A DNA stretch of 64,000 bases from Methylobacterium dankookense (GTDB lineage Bacteria; Pseudomonadota; Alphaproteobacteria; Rhizobiales; Beijerinckiaceae), in NCBI RefSeq assembly GCF_902141855.1, contig NZ_CABFVH010000014.1, positions 49,483 to 113,482 of the forward strand, read 5' to 3'. Shown piece after piece: positions 10,518 through 18,737 of this stretch. The notes under the pieces are model-generated. The model did no database searches. It worked only from the letters and a program-made list of their open reading frames with translations, and was not told the origin of the DNA. The translations under genes were made by a program, and so were the position numbers. Within the stretch, counting starts at the first letter, position 1; the number at the start of each line of letters is the position of its first letter.

Positions 10518-12440
10518 ATGCCCGCCAGCCTGCCCGGCCGCTATCCCGAGGTCTATGCCGCGGCGAGCCGCGACCCGGAGGCGTTCTGGCTCGATGCGGC
10601 GAAGGCTCTCGACTGGTCGACGGCGCCGAGCCGGGCCTTCGATGCCGATCAGGGCCCCTATGGCCGCTGGTTCCCGGACGGCGAACTCAACGCCTGCCAC
10701 AACGCGGTCGACCGGCATGCCGAGGGCGCGCGGGCCGATCAGGCGGCGATCCGCTACGATTCGCCCGTCACCGGCACCAAGCGGACCATCACCTACGGCG
10801 AGCTGCGCGACGAGGTGGCGACGCTCGCCGCCGTGCTCGCCGATCTCGGCGTCGCCAGGGGCGACCGCGTCCTCCTCTACATGCCGATGGTGCCCGAAGC
10901 CCTGTTCGGGATGCTGGCCTGCGCCCGGCTGGGCGCCGTGCATTCCGTGGTGTTCGGGGGCTTTGCCGCCAACGAGCTCGCCGTGCGCCTCGACGATGCC
11001 CGGCCCAAGGTGGTGCTCGCCGCCTCCTGCGGCATCGAGCCCAACCGCACGGTCGCCTACAAGCCGCTCCTCGACGCGGCGATCGGCACCGCCTCCCACA
11101 AGCCGGAAGCCTGCCTGATCCTGCAGCGCCCGCACTGCGCGGCGCAGCTCACGGAGGGCCGCGACCGCGACTGGGCGGAGGCCGTCGCCGCGGCACGGGC
11201 CGAGGGGCGCCGGGCGGAGTGCGTGCCGGTGGCCGCCACCGACCCGCTCTACGTGCTCTATACGTCGGGCACCACGGGCAAGCCCAAGGGCGTGGTGCGC
11301 GATACCGGCGGCTATCTCGCGGCGCTCGCGTGGTCGATGCCGAACCTTTACGGCGTCGCGCCCGGCGAGACCTATTTCTGCGCCTCCGACATCGGCTGGG
11401 TCGTCGGGCATTCCTACATCGTCTACGCACCGCTCGTGCACGGCTGCACCACGGTGCTCTACGAGGGCAAGCCGGTCGGCACGCCCGATGCCGGCGCCCT
11501 CTGGCGGGTGGTGTCGGAGACGGGCGCCGTCTGCCTGTTCACGGCGCCCACCGCCCTCCGGGCCATCAAGAAGGAGGATCCGCGGGGCGAGCGCGTCGGC
11601 GATCACGACCTCTCGGCCTTCCGCAGCCTGTTCCTGGCCGGCGAGCGGGCGGACCCGGATTCCGTCGCCTGGGCCGAGCGGGTGCTCGACCGTCCCGTCA
11701 TCGACCATTGGTGGCAGACCGAGACCGGCTGGCCGATCGCCGGCAACCCGCTCGGCCTCGGGCTCCTGCCGGTGAAGCACGGCAGCACCTGCGTGCCGAT
11801 GCCGGGCTACCGCGTCGAGATCCTCGACGAGGGCGGCAAGCCGGTGCCGCCGGACACGATGGGCACGATCGCGATCCGCCTGCCGCTGCCCCCAGGCTGC
11901 CTGCCGACCCTGTGGGGCTCGGACGAGCGCATGCGGTCGAGCTACCTTGCCACCTTCCCCGGCTATTACGACACCTCCGATGCCGGGGTGATCGATGCGG
12001 ACGGCTACATCACCGTGCTCGGGCGGACCGACGACATCATCAACGTGGCCGGCCACCGCCTCTCGACCGGGGGCATGGAGGCGGTGCTCGCCGGCCATCC
12101 GGACGTGGCCGAATGCGCCGTCATCGGCATCCGCGACAGCCTCAAGGGCGAGGTGCCCTGCGGCTTCGTGGTGCTGAAGGCCCAGGTGGCCCGCGACCCC
12201 GCCGAGATCGAGCGCGAGCTGGTGGCCAAGGTCCGCGACGAGATCGGGCCGGTCGCCGCCTTCAAGCTGGCGCTCACCGTGCCGCGCCTGCCCAAGACGC
12301 GCTCGGGCAAGATCCTGCGCGCCACCATGAAGCGCATCGCCGACCACGAGCCCTGGACCATGCCGGCCACCATCGACGACGCCTCCGTGCTCGACGAGAT
12401 CGGCGCGAGCCTGGAGCAAAGGGGTATCGGCGAGGCGTAG
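10518..12440 (+). CDS. prpE: propionyl/acetyl-CoA synthetase (AMP-forming)
   Basis: 640-aa ANL-superfamily enzyme that activates a short acyl acid with ATP and CoA. Seen: the acetyl-CoA synthetase N-terminus, AMP-binding loop YTSGTTGKPKG near residue 250, HWWQTETGWP in the adenylate pocket, GYYDTSDAGVIDADGY with the hinge, and PKTRSGKILR with the catalytic, acetylation-regulated Lys near residue 598. Overall pattern (SDIGWVVGHSYIVYAPL, ALRAIKKEDP) fits PrpE-type propionyl-CoA synthetases better than Acs. No methylcitrate genes lie beside it. Substrate preference is inferred. Confidence 0.85.
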   Translation: MPASLPGRYPEVYAAASRDPEAFWLDAAKALDWSTAPSRAFDADQGPYGRWFPDGELNACHNAVDRHAEGARADQAAIRYDSPVTGTKRTITYGELRDEVATLAAVLADLGVARGDRVLLYMPMVPEALFGMLACARLGAVHSVVFGGFAANELAVRLDDARPKVVLAASCGIEPNRTVAYKPLLDAAIGTASHKPEACLILQRPHCAAQLTEGRDRDWAEAVAAARAEGRRAECVPVAATDPLYVLYTSGTTGKPKGVVRDTGGYLAALAWSMPNLYGVAPGETYFCASDIGWVVGHSYIVYAPLVHGCTTVLYEGKPVGTPDAGALWRVVSETGAVCLFTAPTALRAIKKEDPRGERVGDHDLSAFRSLFLAGERADPDSVAWAERVLDRPVIDHWWQTETGWPIAGNPLGLGLLPVKHGSTCVPMPGYRVEILDEGGKPVPPDTMGTIAIRLPLPPGCLPTLWGSDERMRSSYLATFPGYYDTSDAGVIDADGYITVLGRTDDIINVAGHRLSTGGMEAVLAGHPDVAECAVIGIRDSLKGEVPCGFVVLKAQVARDPAEIERELVAKVRDEIGPVAAFKLALTVPRLPKTRSGKILRATMKRIADHEPWTMPATIDDASVLDEIGASLEQRGIGEA

Positions 12441-12455
12441 GGCTCCTGTCGTGAC

Positions 12456-12499
12456 GCGCTCTCTTCCGCCGAACCGGTATCCACTTCGGCGGAGAGCGC
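12456..12499. terminator. long hairpin after the acyl-CoA synthetase gene
   Basis: GCGCTCT (12456-12462) and CCGCCGAA (12466-12473) pair with TTCGGCGG (12485-12492) and AGAGCGC (12493-12499), leaving a CTT bulge: 15 paired bases, 11-base loop. No T run follows. It may be a terminator or a dispersed repeat unit. A second, GC-only stem (GGCCGG/CCGGCC) lies at about 12503-12527. Confidence 0.55.
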
Positions 12500-12562
12500 T
12501 CTGGCCGGCTGGCATACCGCGCCGGCCGGCGTAGATAGGAGCGCATCCATCTGGAGCGCCCC

Positions 12563-13693
12563 ATGACGACAGCCACGCCCGCACGCCTGTTCGAACCGCT
12601 GACGCTCGACGGCCTCACCCTCGAGAACCGCATCCTGGTCGCTCCGATGTGCCAGTACTCGGCCCGCGACGGCGAGGCCACCGACTGGCACATGATGCAT
12701 CTGGGAGGGCTCGCCATGTCGGGCGCCGGGCTACTGACCCTGGAGGCGACCGCCGTCTCGCCGGAGGCCCGCATCACCGCCTGGGACCTCGGCCTCTACA
12801 ACGACGGCTGCGAGCGGGCGCTCGCCCGCGTCCTCGACGCGGTGCGCGACTACGCGCCGATCCCGATCTGCATCCAGATCGCCCATGCCGGCCGCAAGGC
12901 ATCGAGCGAGGCGCCCTGGACGGGCGGGGCGCAGATCCCGCCGGAGCATCCTTACGGCTGGCGCACCGAGGCGCCGTCGCCGGTGCCGCACGGGGAGGGC
13001 GAGGTGGCGCCCCACGCCCTCGATGCAGCCGACCTGAAACGGGTGCGGGACGCCTTCGTGGCCACCGCGAAGCGCGCGGTGCGGCTCGGGATCGAGGCGG
13101 TGGAGCTGCACGGGGCGCACGGCTACCTGCTGCACCAGTTCCTCTCGCCGCTGGCGAACCGCCGCACGGACGAATATGGCGGCAGCCTGCGCAACCGCAT
13201 GCGCTTCCCGCTCGAGGTCTACGACGCGGTGCGTCAGGTCGTGCCCGCGGGCAGCCCGGTCTGGCTGCGCGTCTCGGCCACCGACTGGGTGGAGGACGGC
13301 TGGGACCTCGACGAGACGGTCGAATTCGCCCAGGCGCTCAAGGCGGCGGGCTCGCCGGCGATCCACGTCTCCACCGGCGGCGTCTCGCCCAAGCAGGCGA
13401 TCAAGCTCGGGCCGGGCTATCAGGTGCCCTTCGCCGAGCGGATCAAGGCGGAGACCGGGCTCACCACCATCGCGGTCGGCCTGATCACCGAGCCGGCCCA
13501 GGCCGAATCCGTGCTGCAGGAGGGCCGGGCGGACGCCATCTCGCTCGCCCGGGCCATGCTCTACGATCCCCGCTGGCCCTGGCACGCCGCGGCCGAGCTC
13601 GGCGCCCGGGTCCGGGCCCCGAAGCAGTACTGGCGCTCGCAGCCGCGGGCGTACAAGGACCTGTTCAAGGACACGGCCTTCGGGCAGCGGTGA
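12563..13693 (+). CDS. NADH:flavin oxidoreductase, YqjM/NamA-type old yellow enzyme
   Basis: 376-aa FMN-dependent ene-reductase. ATG with GGAG 6 bases upstream. Seen: APMCQYSA with Cys30, the redox-tuning cysteine of the YqjM subclass; IQIAHAGRKAS; the catalytic/substrate segment ELHGAHGYLLHQFLSPLANRR; DEYGGSLRNRMRF; and phosphate-binding ARAMLYDPRWPWH. The C-terminus carries the arginine-containing PKQYWRSQPR. Reduces activated C=C bonds with NAD(P)H; the natural substrate is unknown. Probably transcribed alone. Confidence 0.92.
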   Translation: MTTATPARLFEPLTLDGLTLENRILVAPMCQYSARDGEATDWHMMHLGGLAMSGAGLLTLEATAVSPEARITAWDLGLYNDGCERALARVLDAVRDYAPIPICIQIAHAGRKASSEAPWTGGAQIPPEHPYGWRTEAPSPVPHGEGEVAPHALDAADLKRVRDAFVATAKRAVRLGIEAVELHGAHGYLLHQFLSPLANRRTDEYGGSLRNRMRFPLEVYDAVRQVVPAGSPVWLRVSATDWVEDGWDLDETVEFAQALKAAGSPAIHVSTGGVSPKQAIKLGPGYQVPFAERIKAETGLTTIAVGLITEPAQAESVLQEGRADAISLARAMLYDPRWPWHAAAELGARVRAPKQYWRSQPRAYKDLFKDTAFGQR

Positions 13694-13754
13694 GGCGCGC
13701 CGCCCCTCCATTGTTGGCGAGACGGTTTTTGATCGAGCGCGGGTCCGCTCTCCA

Positions 13755-13816
13755 CCCAAGTCGGGCCTGCCCGACTTGGGCAGCAGGGTGCGGATCTCGG
13801 GCAGGCCCGAGATCCG
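13755..13816. repeat. paired palindromes, BIME-like repeat copy 1
   Basis: First palindrome: CCCAAGTCGGGC (13755-13766), CT, GCCCGACTTGGG (13769-13780). Second: CGGATCTCGGGC (13791-13802), AG, GCCCGAGATCCG (13805-13816). Both have perfect 12-bp arms and a CGGGC-nn-GCCCG core, shared with copies at about 18.6 and 51.9 kb. It may act as a terminator for the preceding reductase gene. Confidence 0.8.
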
Positions 13817-14019
13817 TCGGGAGAGCACATGTGCTTTCGGCCCCGCGCGCTGGTGCGCCGGGGGCATGGCCCAAAGTCGGGGTGACGCGGGACGCCGCGA
13901 AGCCCGAAGACGCAACGTTGCACAAAGCCGGCTCCCCGGCGTCCCGCGGATGAGAGGCGGTGGCCGTCAGCCCAGCATCCGATTTTGCGTCCGGTGTCCG
14001 TCACGCGGGGTCGCGAGCT

Positions 14020-14312
14020 GGCGCTAAGTCAGTCCCGAGGTCAGAGCCCTCGGCGCTTCCGAGCGAGCCTTCGTCGCACGCTGCCCCGTAGTGGGCAGCG
14101 CCGCAGCTTCCCTCCGCACCGCCCAGGTCAGGGTCGGGCCTGGGGCATTTCCTCCCCAGGCAGGTCGCCCAGCCCGAGCCGGGGGTCGTGTCGCGTCCCG
14201 CGCCCGGGGCTGCCGCAGCCGACGGCAGACGCAGGCACCGGCCTGTCGCACGCCGTCCCGGCGGCTGACCGGTTCGGCGCCCCGAGGCGTCTCACGACGC
14301 GTCGCGGCAGGC
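14020..14312 (-). ncRNA. candidate structured RNA downstream of mobA
   Basis: Tentative. A - strand transcript from the promoter-like boxes at 14319-14347 would contain GCCTGGGG/CCCCAGGC (14138-14161, 8-base loop reading AGGAAATG on the - strand) and CGCTGCCC/GGGCAGCG (14079-14100), plus several shorter stems. The loop resembles an SD or GGA motif, which could bind a regulator or ribosome. It lacks the signature sequences of RNase P RNA, tmRNA and SRP RNA. The 3' end is not defined. Could be a dispensable spacer instead. Confidence 0.25.
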
Positions 14313-14318
14313 CCCGGC

Positions 14319-14347
14319 AAATGAGCACAAAACAGGAACATTGTCAA
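14319..14347 (-). promoter_or_regulatory. possible leftward promoter with LexA-like half sites
   Basis: On the - strand TTGACA (14347-14342) is followed after 17 bases by TCATTT (14324-14319), a perfect -35 but a weak -10. The spacer contains GTTCCTGTTTTGTGC, one base away from the alphaproteobacterial LexA pattern GTTC-N7-GTTC. It starts 16 bases past the mobA stop and points away from it. Confidence 0.35.
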
Positions 14348-14362
14348 GACGGCGCGCCCGTC

Positions 14363-14977
14363 TCACGCACCCCTCAGCATCGCTTCAGCCGCCGCGAGGT
14401 CCTCGGGCGTGTTGACGTTGAGGAAGGGATCGACCGGCTCGGTGGGCCAGGCGGCGAGGGCGGGGGATCGGGCCAGGACGAAGCCGCCGACCCGGCGCTC
14501 GCCCCGGTCGAGATAGGCCCTGAGCGCCCCCGCGAGCGCGCTCGGCCACAGGGCGATGGTGAAGTGCTGCCGCTCACCCGAGGCGGCGAGGGCGAGGGCG
14601 CCTCCGGCCGCGTCCCGCGCCGCGGCGAGACGCGCCACGAGGTCGTCCGGCAGGAAGGGCGCGTCGCCCGAGACGCTGACCACGGACCCGATGCCGGCGG
14701 CCGCGGCCTGTTCGAGCCCGGCCAGGATGCCGGCGAGGGGCCCGGGCTGGCCCGGCACGGGATCGGGCAGGACCGGCCCCGGGAAGCCGGCGAAGCGCGC
14801 CGGATCGCCGTTGGCGCTGAGGGCGAGCCCGGCCGCGCATTGAGGGGCGAGCCGCTCCACCACCCGGTCGAGCAGCGTGCGCCCGGCGAGGCGGAGCAGG
14901 GGCTTGTCGCCCCCGCCCATCCGCCGCGCCTGTCCGCCGGCCAGGATCAGGCCGAGGACCGGCGCGGGCGCGCTCAC
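14363..14977 (-). CDS. mobA: molybdenum cofactor guanylyltransferase
   Basis: Adds GMP from GTP to molybdopterin to make the guanine dinucleotide cofactor. 204 aa, typical. Seen: nucleotidyltransferase N-terminal LILAGGQARRMGGGDKPLL, the metal-binding SGDAPFLPDDL, and the C-terminal NVNTPEDLAAAEAML. GTG start. Ends 7 bases past the mrp stop on the same strand, so the two may be co-transcribed, mrp first. Cytoplasmic. Confidence 0.93.
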   Translation of the reverse strand: MSAPAPVLGLILAGGQARRMGGGDKPLLRLAGRTLLDRVVERLAPQCAAGLALSANGDPARFAGFPGPVLPDPVPGQPGPLAGILAGLEQAAAAGIGSVVSVSGDAPFLPDDLVARLAAARDAAGGALALAASGERQHFTIALWPSALAGALRAYLDRGERRVGGFVLARSPALAAWPTEPVDPFLNVNTPEDLAAAEAMLRGA

Positions 14978-14984
14978 CGGTCTC

Positions 14985-16118
14985 TCACTCGAAGACGATC
15001 TTCGGCGCGGCCCGGCCTGCCGGCGCGCCGGAGAGGTTCGACCAGAGCTTGGCCGCGATCTCGCGATAGACCTGGGCCTGCGGCCCGTCCGGATCGGTCG
15101 CCACCACGGGGCGGCCGGAATCCGAGGTCTCGCGGATCGTCATGTTGAGCGGCACCTCGCCGAGGAAGGGCACGCCGAGGCGCTCGGCCTCGTGGCGGGC
15201 GCCGCCATGGCCGAAGATGTGCGAGGCGTGGCCGCAATTCGGGCAGATGAAGGTCGCCATGTTCTCGATCACGCCGAGGATCGGCACGGCGACCTTCTTG
15301 AACATGGTCACGCCGCGGCGGGCGTCGATCAGCGCGAGGTCCTGCGGCGTCGAGACGATGACGGCGCCCGAGAGCGGCGTCGCCTGGGCCATGGTGAGCT
15401 GGGCGTCGCCGGTGCCGGGCGGCATGTCGACGATGAGCACGTCGAGCTCGCCCCAGAGCACGTCGCGCAGCATCTGCGTGATGGCCGACTGCACCATCGG
15501 CCCGCGCCAGATCATCGCCGTCTCCGGCTCGATCAGGAAGCCGATCGACATGACCTTGAGGCCGTAGCCCTCCATCGGCTCCATGGACTTGTTGTCGACG
15601 ACGTTGGGCTTGCCCGACAGGCCGAACAGCTTCGGCACGGAGGGGCCGTAGATGTCGGCATCGAGGAGGCCGACCTTCAGCCCCTGCGCCTTCAGCGCCA
15701 GGGCGAGGTTGCAGGCGGTGGTCGACTTGCCGACGCCGCCCTTGCCGGAGGCCACCGCCACGATGTGGCGCACGCCCGGGAGCTGCGGGCCCTGGTTCGG
15801 CGGGGCGCCGGGACGCGGCGGCTGCACGGGGCGCGGGGCTGCCGTGCTCTGGGCCTGATGGCCGGCCCCGCGCTCGGAGGTGAGGCTCGCGAAGACGCCC
15901 GTGACGCCCGGGATCGACAGAACCTTGCCCTCGGCGGCGCGGCGCACCGGCTCGAAGCGCTCGGCCTCGCTCGGGTCGATCAGGATCGAGAACATCACGC
16001 GGTTGTTGGGATCCACCACCACCTGCGAGAGGCGGCCGGAGCCGGTCAGCGTCGTGCCGGCGGCATCCACGGTGACGCCGGTGAGCGCCTTCATCACGTC
16101 GTCGCGGCTGATCGCCAA
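14985..16118 (-). CDS. mrp: Mrp/ApbC family Fe-S cluster carrier ATPase
   Basis: 377 aa. Loads or carries Fe-S clusters. The start is TTG at 16118, supported by GGAG about 8 bases upstream and by the conserved N-terminus AISRDDVMKALTGV; no ATG fits. Order: DUF59/MIP18 domain (residues 1-95), a Pro-rich linker (about 95-125), then the P-loop ATPase with the deviant Walker A SGKGGVGKST, DADIYGPSVPKLFG, DMPPGTGDAQL, and the cluster-binding CPNC in FICPNCGHASHIFG. All key residues are present. Precedes mobA. Confidence 0.94.
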   Translation of the reverse strand: MAISRDDVMKALTGVTVDAAGTTLTGSGRLSQVVVDPNNRVMFSILIDPSEAERFEPVRRAAEGKVLSIPGVTGVFASLTSERGAGHQAQSTAAPRPVQPPRPGAPPNQGPQLPGVRHIVAVASGKGGVGKSTTACNLALALKAQGLKVGLLDADIYGPSVPKLFGLSGKPNVVDNKSMEPMEGYGLKVMSIGFLIEPETAMIWRGPMVQSAITQMLRDVLWGELDVLIVDMPPGTGDAQLTMAQATPLSGAVIVSTPQDLALIDARRGVTMFKKVAVPILGVIENMATFICPNCGHASHIFGHGGARHEAERLGVPFLGEVPLNMTIRETSDSGRPVVATDPDGPQAQVYREIAAKLWSNLSGAPAGRAAPKIVFE

Positions 16119-16219
16119 GGTCGTTCTCCGTACAGGGAGCCGGCGGGCAACGGGCCAGCAGGTATACCACTGCATGTAACCGAGCGCGCCGGGAACGCCA
16201 GACCCCGGCGCCGGCAAAC

Positions 16220-16504
16220 TCACCGCCGCCGCGCGGACGGGATCGCGACGAGGTTGCAGCGCTCCATCGGGCCGCGCACCACGGTGCCGTCGCCGCGCCG
16301 GTAGAAGCCGTTCCGGACATGGCGGCAACCGGGCGGGCCGGGCAGCCGCTTCACCCGCGCGATATGGACGCTGCGGTAGCGCCGGTTCGAGAAGTCGTGC
16401 CCGCCGATCCGCACGCCGGGGCCGAAGCGCACCTCGGCGGCGGCGGGCCCGGCCGCGAGGCCGGCGAGGAGCGCGAGGAGGAGGGCGGTCCGGCACCGAT
16501 GCAT
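16220..16504 (-). CDS. small secreted hypothetical protein
   Basis: 94 aa. Residues 1-23 look like a Sec signal (basic MHRCR, Leu/Ala core, cleavage after AAA). The mature part is about 70 residues, very basic (many Arg), with two cysteines (in GCRHV and RCNLV) that could form a disulfide. Gly/Arg-rich RFGPGVRIGG and FYRRGDGTVVRG suggest short beta strands. I do not recognise a family. It lies upstream of mrp, same strand, separated by about 100 bases. Confidence 0.6.
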   Translation of the reverse strand: MHRCRTALLLALLAGLAAGPAAAEVRFGPGVRIGGHDFSNRRYRSVHIARVKRLPGPPGCRHVRNGFYRRGDGTVVRGPMERCNLVAIPSARRR

Positions 16505-16668
16505 GGGTCTCGTCGTCCTCTCTGTCGTGCCGTGCCCGGGCGCTGAACCAAGCGGGCTCTGGTCCGTTGTCGGGGCAGCTTCAGGCGGGCCGTCGATGCG
16601 CGAGGCCGCATCGCCCGAGCTAGCCCGCCCGGATCGGTTTTTCGAGACGCGTTGAGGAGAATGCTTTC

Positions 16669-17172
16669 ATGCACCAGGGCAACCACCGCGACCACGAGGG
16701 CGCGAAGAAGCTCTTCGACATGATCAAGGACGTGAAGATCGCGATGATGACCACCGTCGATTCCGACGGAACGCTCAACAGCCGGCCCATGTGGAACCAC
16801 GACGCCGACGAGAACGGCGACCTGTGGTTCTTCACCAAGCTGCACGCGCCGAAGACGGCCGAGATCAGCCGGGACAACCAGATCAACCTCGCCTATTCCG
16901 ACCCGTCGAGCCAGAACTACGTCTCGGTGGCCGGCAAGGCCGAGATCGTGCGCGACAGGGCGACGATCGACGCCAAGTGGCAGGAGAGCCTGAAGACCTG
17001 GTTCCCCAAGGGCAAGGACGACCCCGAGGTCGCGCTGATCCGCGTCCATCCGGAGAAGGGCGAGTACTGGGACAGCCCGAACAGCACGATGGTCCACGTC
17101 TACGGCTACGTGAAGGCGGCGCTGACCGGCGAGTCCCCGAAGACCGAGGTCAAGAAGGTCGACCTCGCCTGA
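16669..17172 (+). CDS. pyridoxamine 5'-phosphate oxidase-like FMN protein (general stress protein 26 type)
   Basis: 167 aa, ATG with AGGAG 9 bases upstream. It fits the small split-barrel flavin proteins of the GSP26/COG3871 type: KIAMMTTVDSDGTLNSRPM at the barrel start, DLWFFTKLHAPKTAEI, INLAYSDPSSQNYVSVAGKAEI, and a C-terminal IRVHPEKGEYWDSPNS. These bind FMN or F420-like cofactors; the physiological reaction is unknown and a stress link is by family only. Own transcription unit with a hairpin behind it. Confidence 0.88.
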   Translation: MHQGNHRDHEGAKKLFDMIKDVKIAMMTTVDSDGTLNSRPMWNHDADENGDLWFFTKLHAPKTAEISRDNQINLAYSDPSSQNYVSVAGKAEIVRDRATIDAKWQESLKTWFPKGKDDPEVALIRVHPEKGEYWDSPNSTMVHVYGYVKAALTGESPKTEVKKVDLA

Positions 17173-17203
17173 GCGGCTGAACCCCGCACACGGAATGCAC
17201 ACT

Positions 17204-17233
17204 GGGCCGGCGGGTACCGTCCGCCGGCCCATT
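17204..17233 (+). terminator. hairpin terminator
   Basis: GGGCCGGCGG (17204-17213) pairs perfectly with CCGCCGGCCC (17221-17230) around a 7-base loop, followed by ATT. 31 bases past the stop of the FMN-protein gene. Confidence 0.65.
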
Positions 17234-17308
17234 GACTTGCGCCGCCCCGGCATGCGCCCTGTCGCGTGCGGGCACAGGGGACCCGCGGCCGGAGCGTGAA
17301 CCCGACCG

Positions 17309-18598
17309 ATGCTCGATCTCGCGACGCGGGTCTACAACCACAATTTCCGCATCGACCCGATCGTCCGGTCGCTGCTCGACACGGATTTCTACAAGCTCCT
17401 GATGGCGCAGATGATCCTGCGCCGGCATCCGGAGGTCTCGGTCACCTTCGGCATCCACAACCGCACGCGCAGCGTCCGCATCGCGGACGAGGTCGATATC
17501 GGCGAGTTGCGCGAGCAGCTCGACCATGCCCGCTCGCTCCGCCTCGGGCGCGGCGAGGCGACCTGGCTGCGCGGCAACGCCTTCTACGGCACGCGCCGCA
17601 TCCTCTCGGCCGAGTTCATCGCCTGGTTCGAGGCGTTCCGCCTGCCCGATTACGAGCTCGCGGTGCGCGACGGCCAGTACGAGCTGAGCTTCCACGGCTC
17701 CTGGCTCGAGACCACCATGTGGGAGGTGCCCGCGCTCGCCATCCTCAACGAGCTGCGCTCGCGCGCCACCCTGCGCGGCATGGGCCGCTTCGACCTGCAG
17801 GTGCTCTACGCCCGCGCCATGACCCGGGTCTGGGAGAAGATCGAGCGCCTGCGCCGCCTGCCCGACCTCTCCATCGCCGATTTCGGCACCCGCCGCCGCC
17901 ACGGCTTCCTCTGGCAGGATTGGTGCGTGCAGGCGATGCACGAGGGGCTCGGCGCGCATTTCACCGGCACCTCGAACTGCCTCATCGCCATGCGCCGCGA
18001 GGTCGAGGCGGTGGGCACCAACGCGCACGAACTGCCGATGGTCTACGCGGCATTGGCCGAGGACGACGCGGCCCTGGCGCAGGCCCCCTACGATGTGCTG
18101 CGCGACTGGCAGCAGGATTACGAGGGCAACCTCCTCATCGTCCTGCCCGACACCTACGGCACCACCGGCTTCCTGCGCGACGCCCCCGACTGGATCAGCG
18201 CCTGGACCGGCGTGCGCATCGATTCCAAGGACCCGATCGAGGGCGGCGAGGAGGTGGTGGCCTTCTGGGAGGCGAGGGGCTGCGACCCGCGCGAAAAACT
18301 CGCGATCTTCTCCGACGGGCTCGACATCGACACGATCGAGCGGATCCACGCGCATTTCCACGGGCGCATGCGCATCGGCTACGGCTGGGGCACGCTCTTG
18401 ACCAACGATTTCCGCGGCCTCGTCGGCAACCGGCTCGATCCGGTCTCGATCGTCTGCAAGGTCTCGGAGGCGAACGGCCGGCCCACCGTGAAGATCTCCG
18501 ACAACCCGAGCAAGGCGCAGGGGCCGGAGGCCGAGGTGGAGCGCTACAAGCGGGTCTTCGGCGTCGAGGCGCAGGCGACGCTGCCGGTGCTGGTGTGA
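17309..18598 (+). CDS. pncB: nicotinate phosphoribosyltransferase
   Basis: 429 aa, standard length. Makes nicotinate mononucleotide from nicotinate and PRPP in NAD salvage. Seen: [15 protein letters not shown] at the N-terminus, the histidine-flanked [13 protein letters not shown] (active-site loop whose His is phosphorylated in the family), [37 protein letters not shown] (as VRIDSKDP here), and [15 protein letters not shown] start with a weak GGAGC 12 bases before. Monocistronic, followed by a palindromic repeat. Confidence 0.96.
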   Translation: MLDLATRVYNHNFRIDPIVRSLLDTDFYKLLMAQMILRRHPEVSVTFGIHNRTRSVRIADEVDIGELREQLDHARSLRLGRGEATWLRGNAFYGTRRILSAEFIAWFEAFRLPDYELAVRDGQYELSFHGSWLETTMWEVPALAILNELRSRATLRGMGRFDLQVLYARAMTRVWEKIERLRRLPDLSIADFGTRRRHGFLWQDWCVQAMHEGLGAHFTGTSNCLIAMRREVEAVGTNAHELPMVYAALAEDDAALAQAPYDVLRDWQQDYEGNLLIVLPDTYGTTGFLRDAPDWISAWTGVRIDSKDPIEGGEEVVAFWEARGCDPREKLAIFSDGLDIDTIERIHAHFHGRMRIGYGWGTLLTNDFRGLVGNRLDPVSIVCKVSEANGRPTVKISDNPSKAQGPEAEVERYKRVFGVEAQATLPVLV

Positions 18599-18632
18599 GA
18601 TCGTCCGGTCGTGGGCGGGCCTCTCCTCCCCA

Positions 18633-18693
18633 CAGATCTCGGGCTTGCCCGAGATCTGCCCTTGCCTGTCCAGATCGGGCAGGCCCGATCTGG
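18633..18693. repeat. paired palindromes, BIME-like repeat copy 2
   Basis: CAGATCTCGGGC (18633-18644), TT, GCCCGAGATCTG (18647-18658), then CCAGATCGGGC (18670-18680), AG, GCCCGATCTGG (18683-18693). The linker CCCTTGCCTGT is the complement of the linker in copy 3, so the two copies are in opposite orientation. It lies between the convergent pncB and ycjF genes and may terminate both. Confidence 0.8.
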
Positions 18694-18737
18694 ATGGGGC
18701 GGGGAAGCCCGAGGCCGGAGGATCTGCCCCGTAGCCG

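Larger units (their letters stand above)
13694..14362. other. 670-bp gene-free region with palindromes, hairpins and a possible promoter
   Basis: No supported protein gene. From left to right it holds: two paired palindromes (13755-13816); a 12-bp perfect palindrome AGCACATGTGCT (13824-13835); a 10-bp inverted repeat GCGGGACGCC (13887-13896) against GGCGTCCCGC (13938-13947); two perfect 8-bp hairpins (14079-14100 and 14138-14161); and a leftward promoter-like pair at 14319-14347. The structured part 14020-14312 may be an RNA gene on the - strand. Confidence 0.6.

Noticed and set aside
14020..14312. RNase P RNA, tmRNA or SRP RNA
   Set aside because: The - strand has GGGGAGGAAAT, which recalls the RNase P core, but the later conserved regions are missing and this sequence sits inside a closed hairpin. 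No tmRNA tag frame and no SRP apical loop.
14024..14347. 107-codon - strand frame starting at the -35 box
   Set aside because: The start overlaps the putative promoter, no SD, and Arg/Pro-rich composition typical of non-coding GC-rich DNA.
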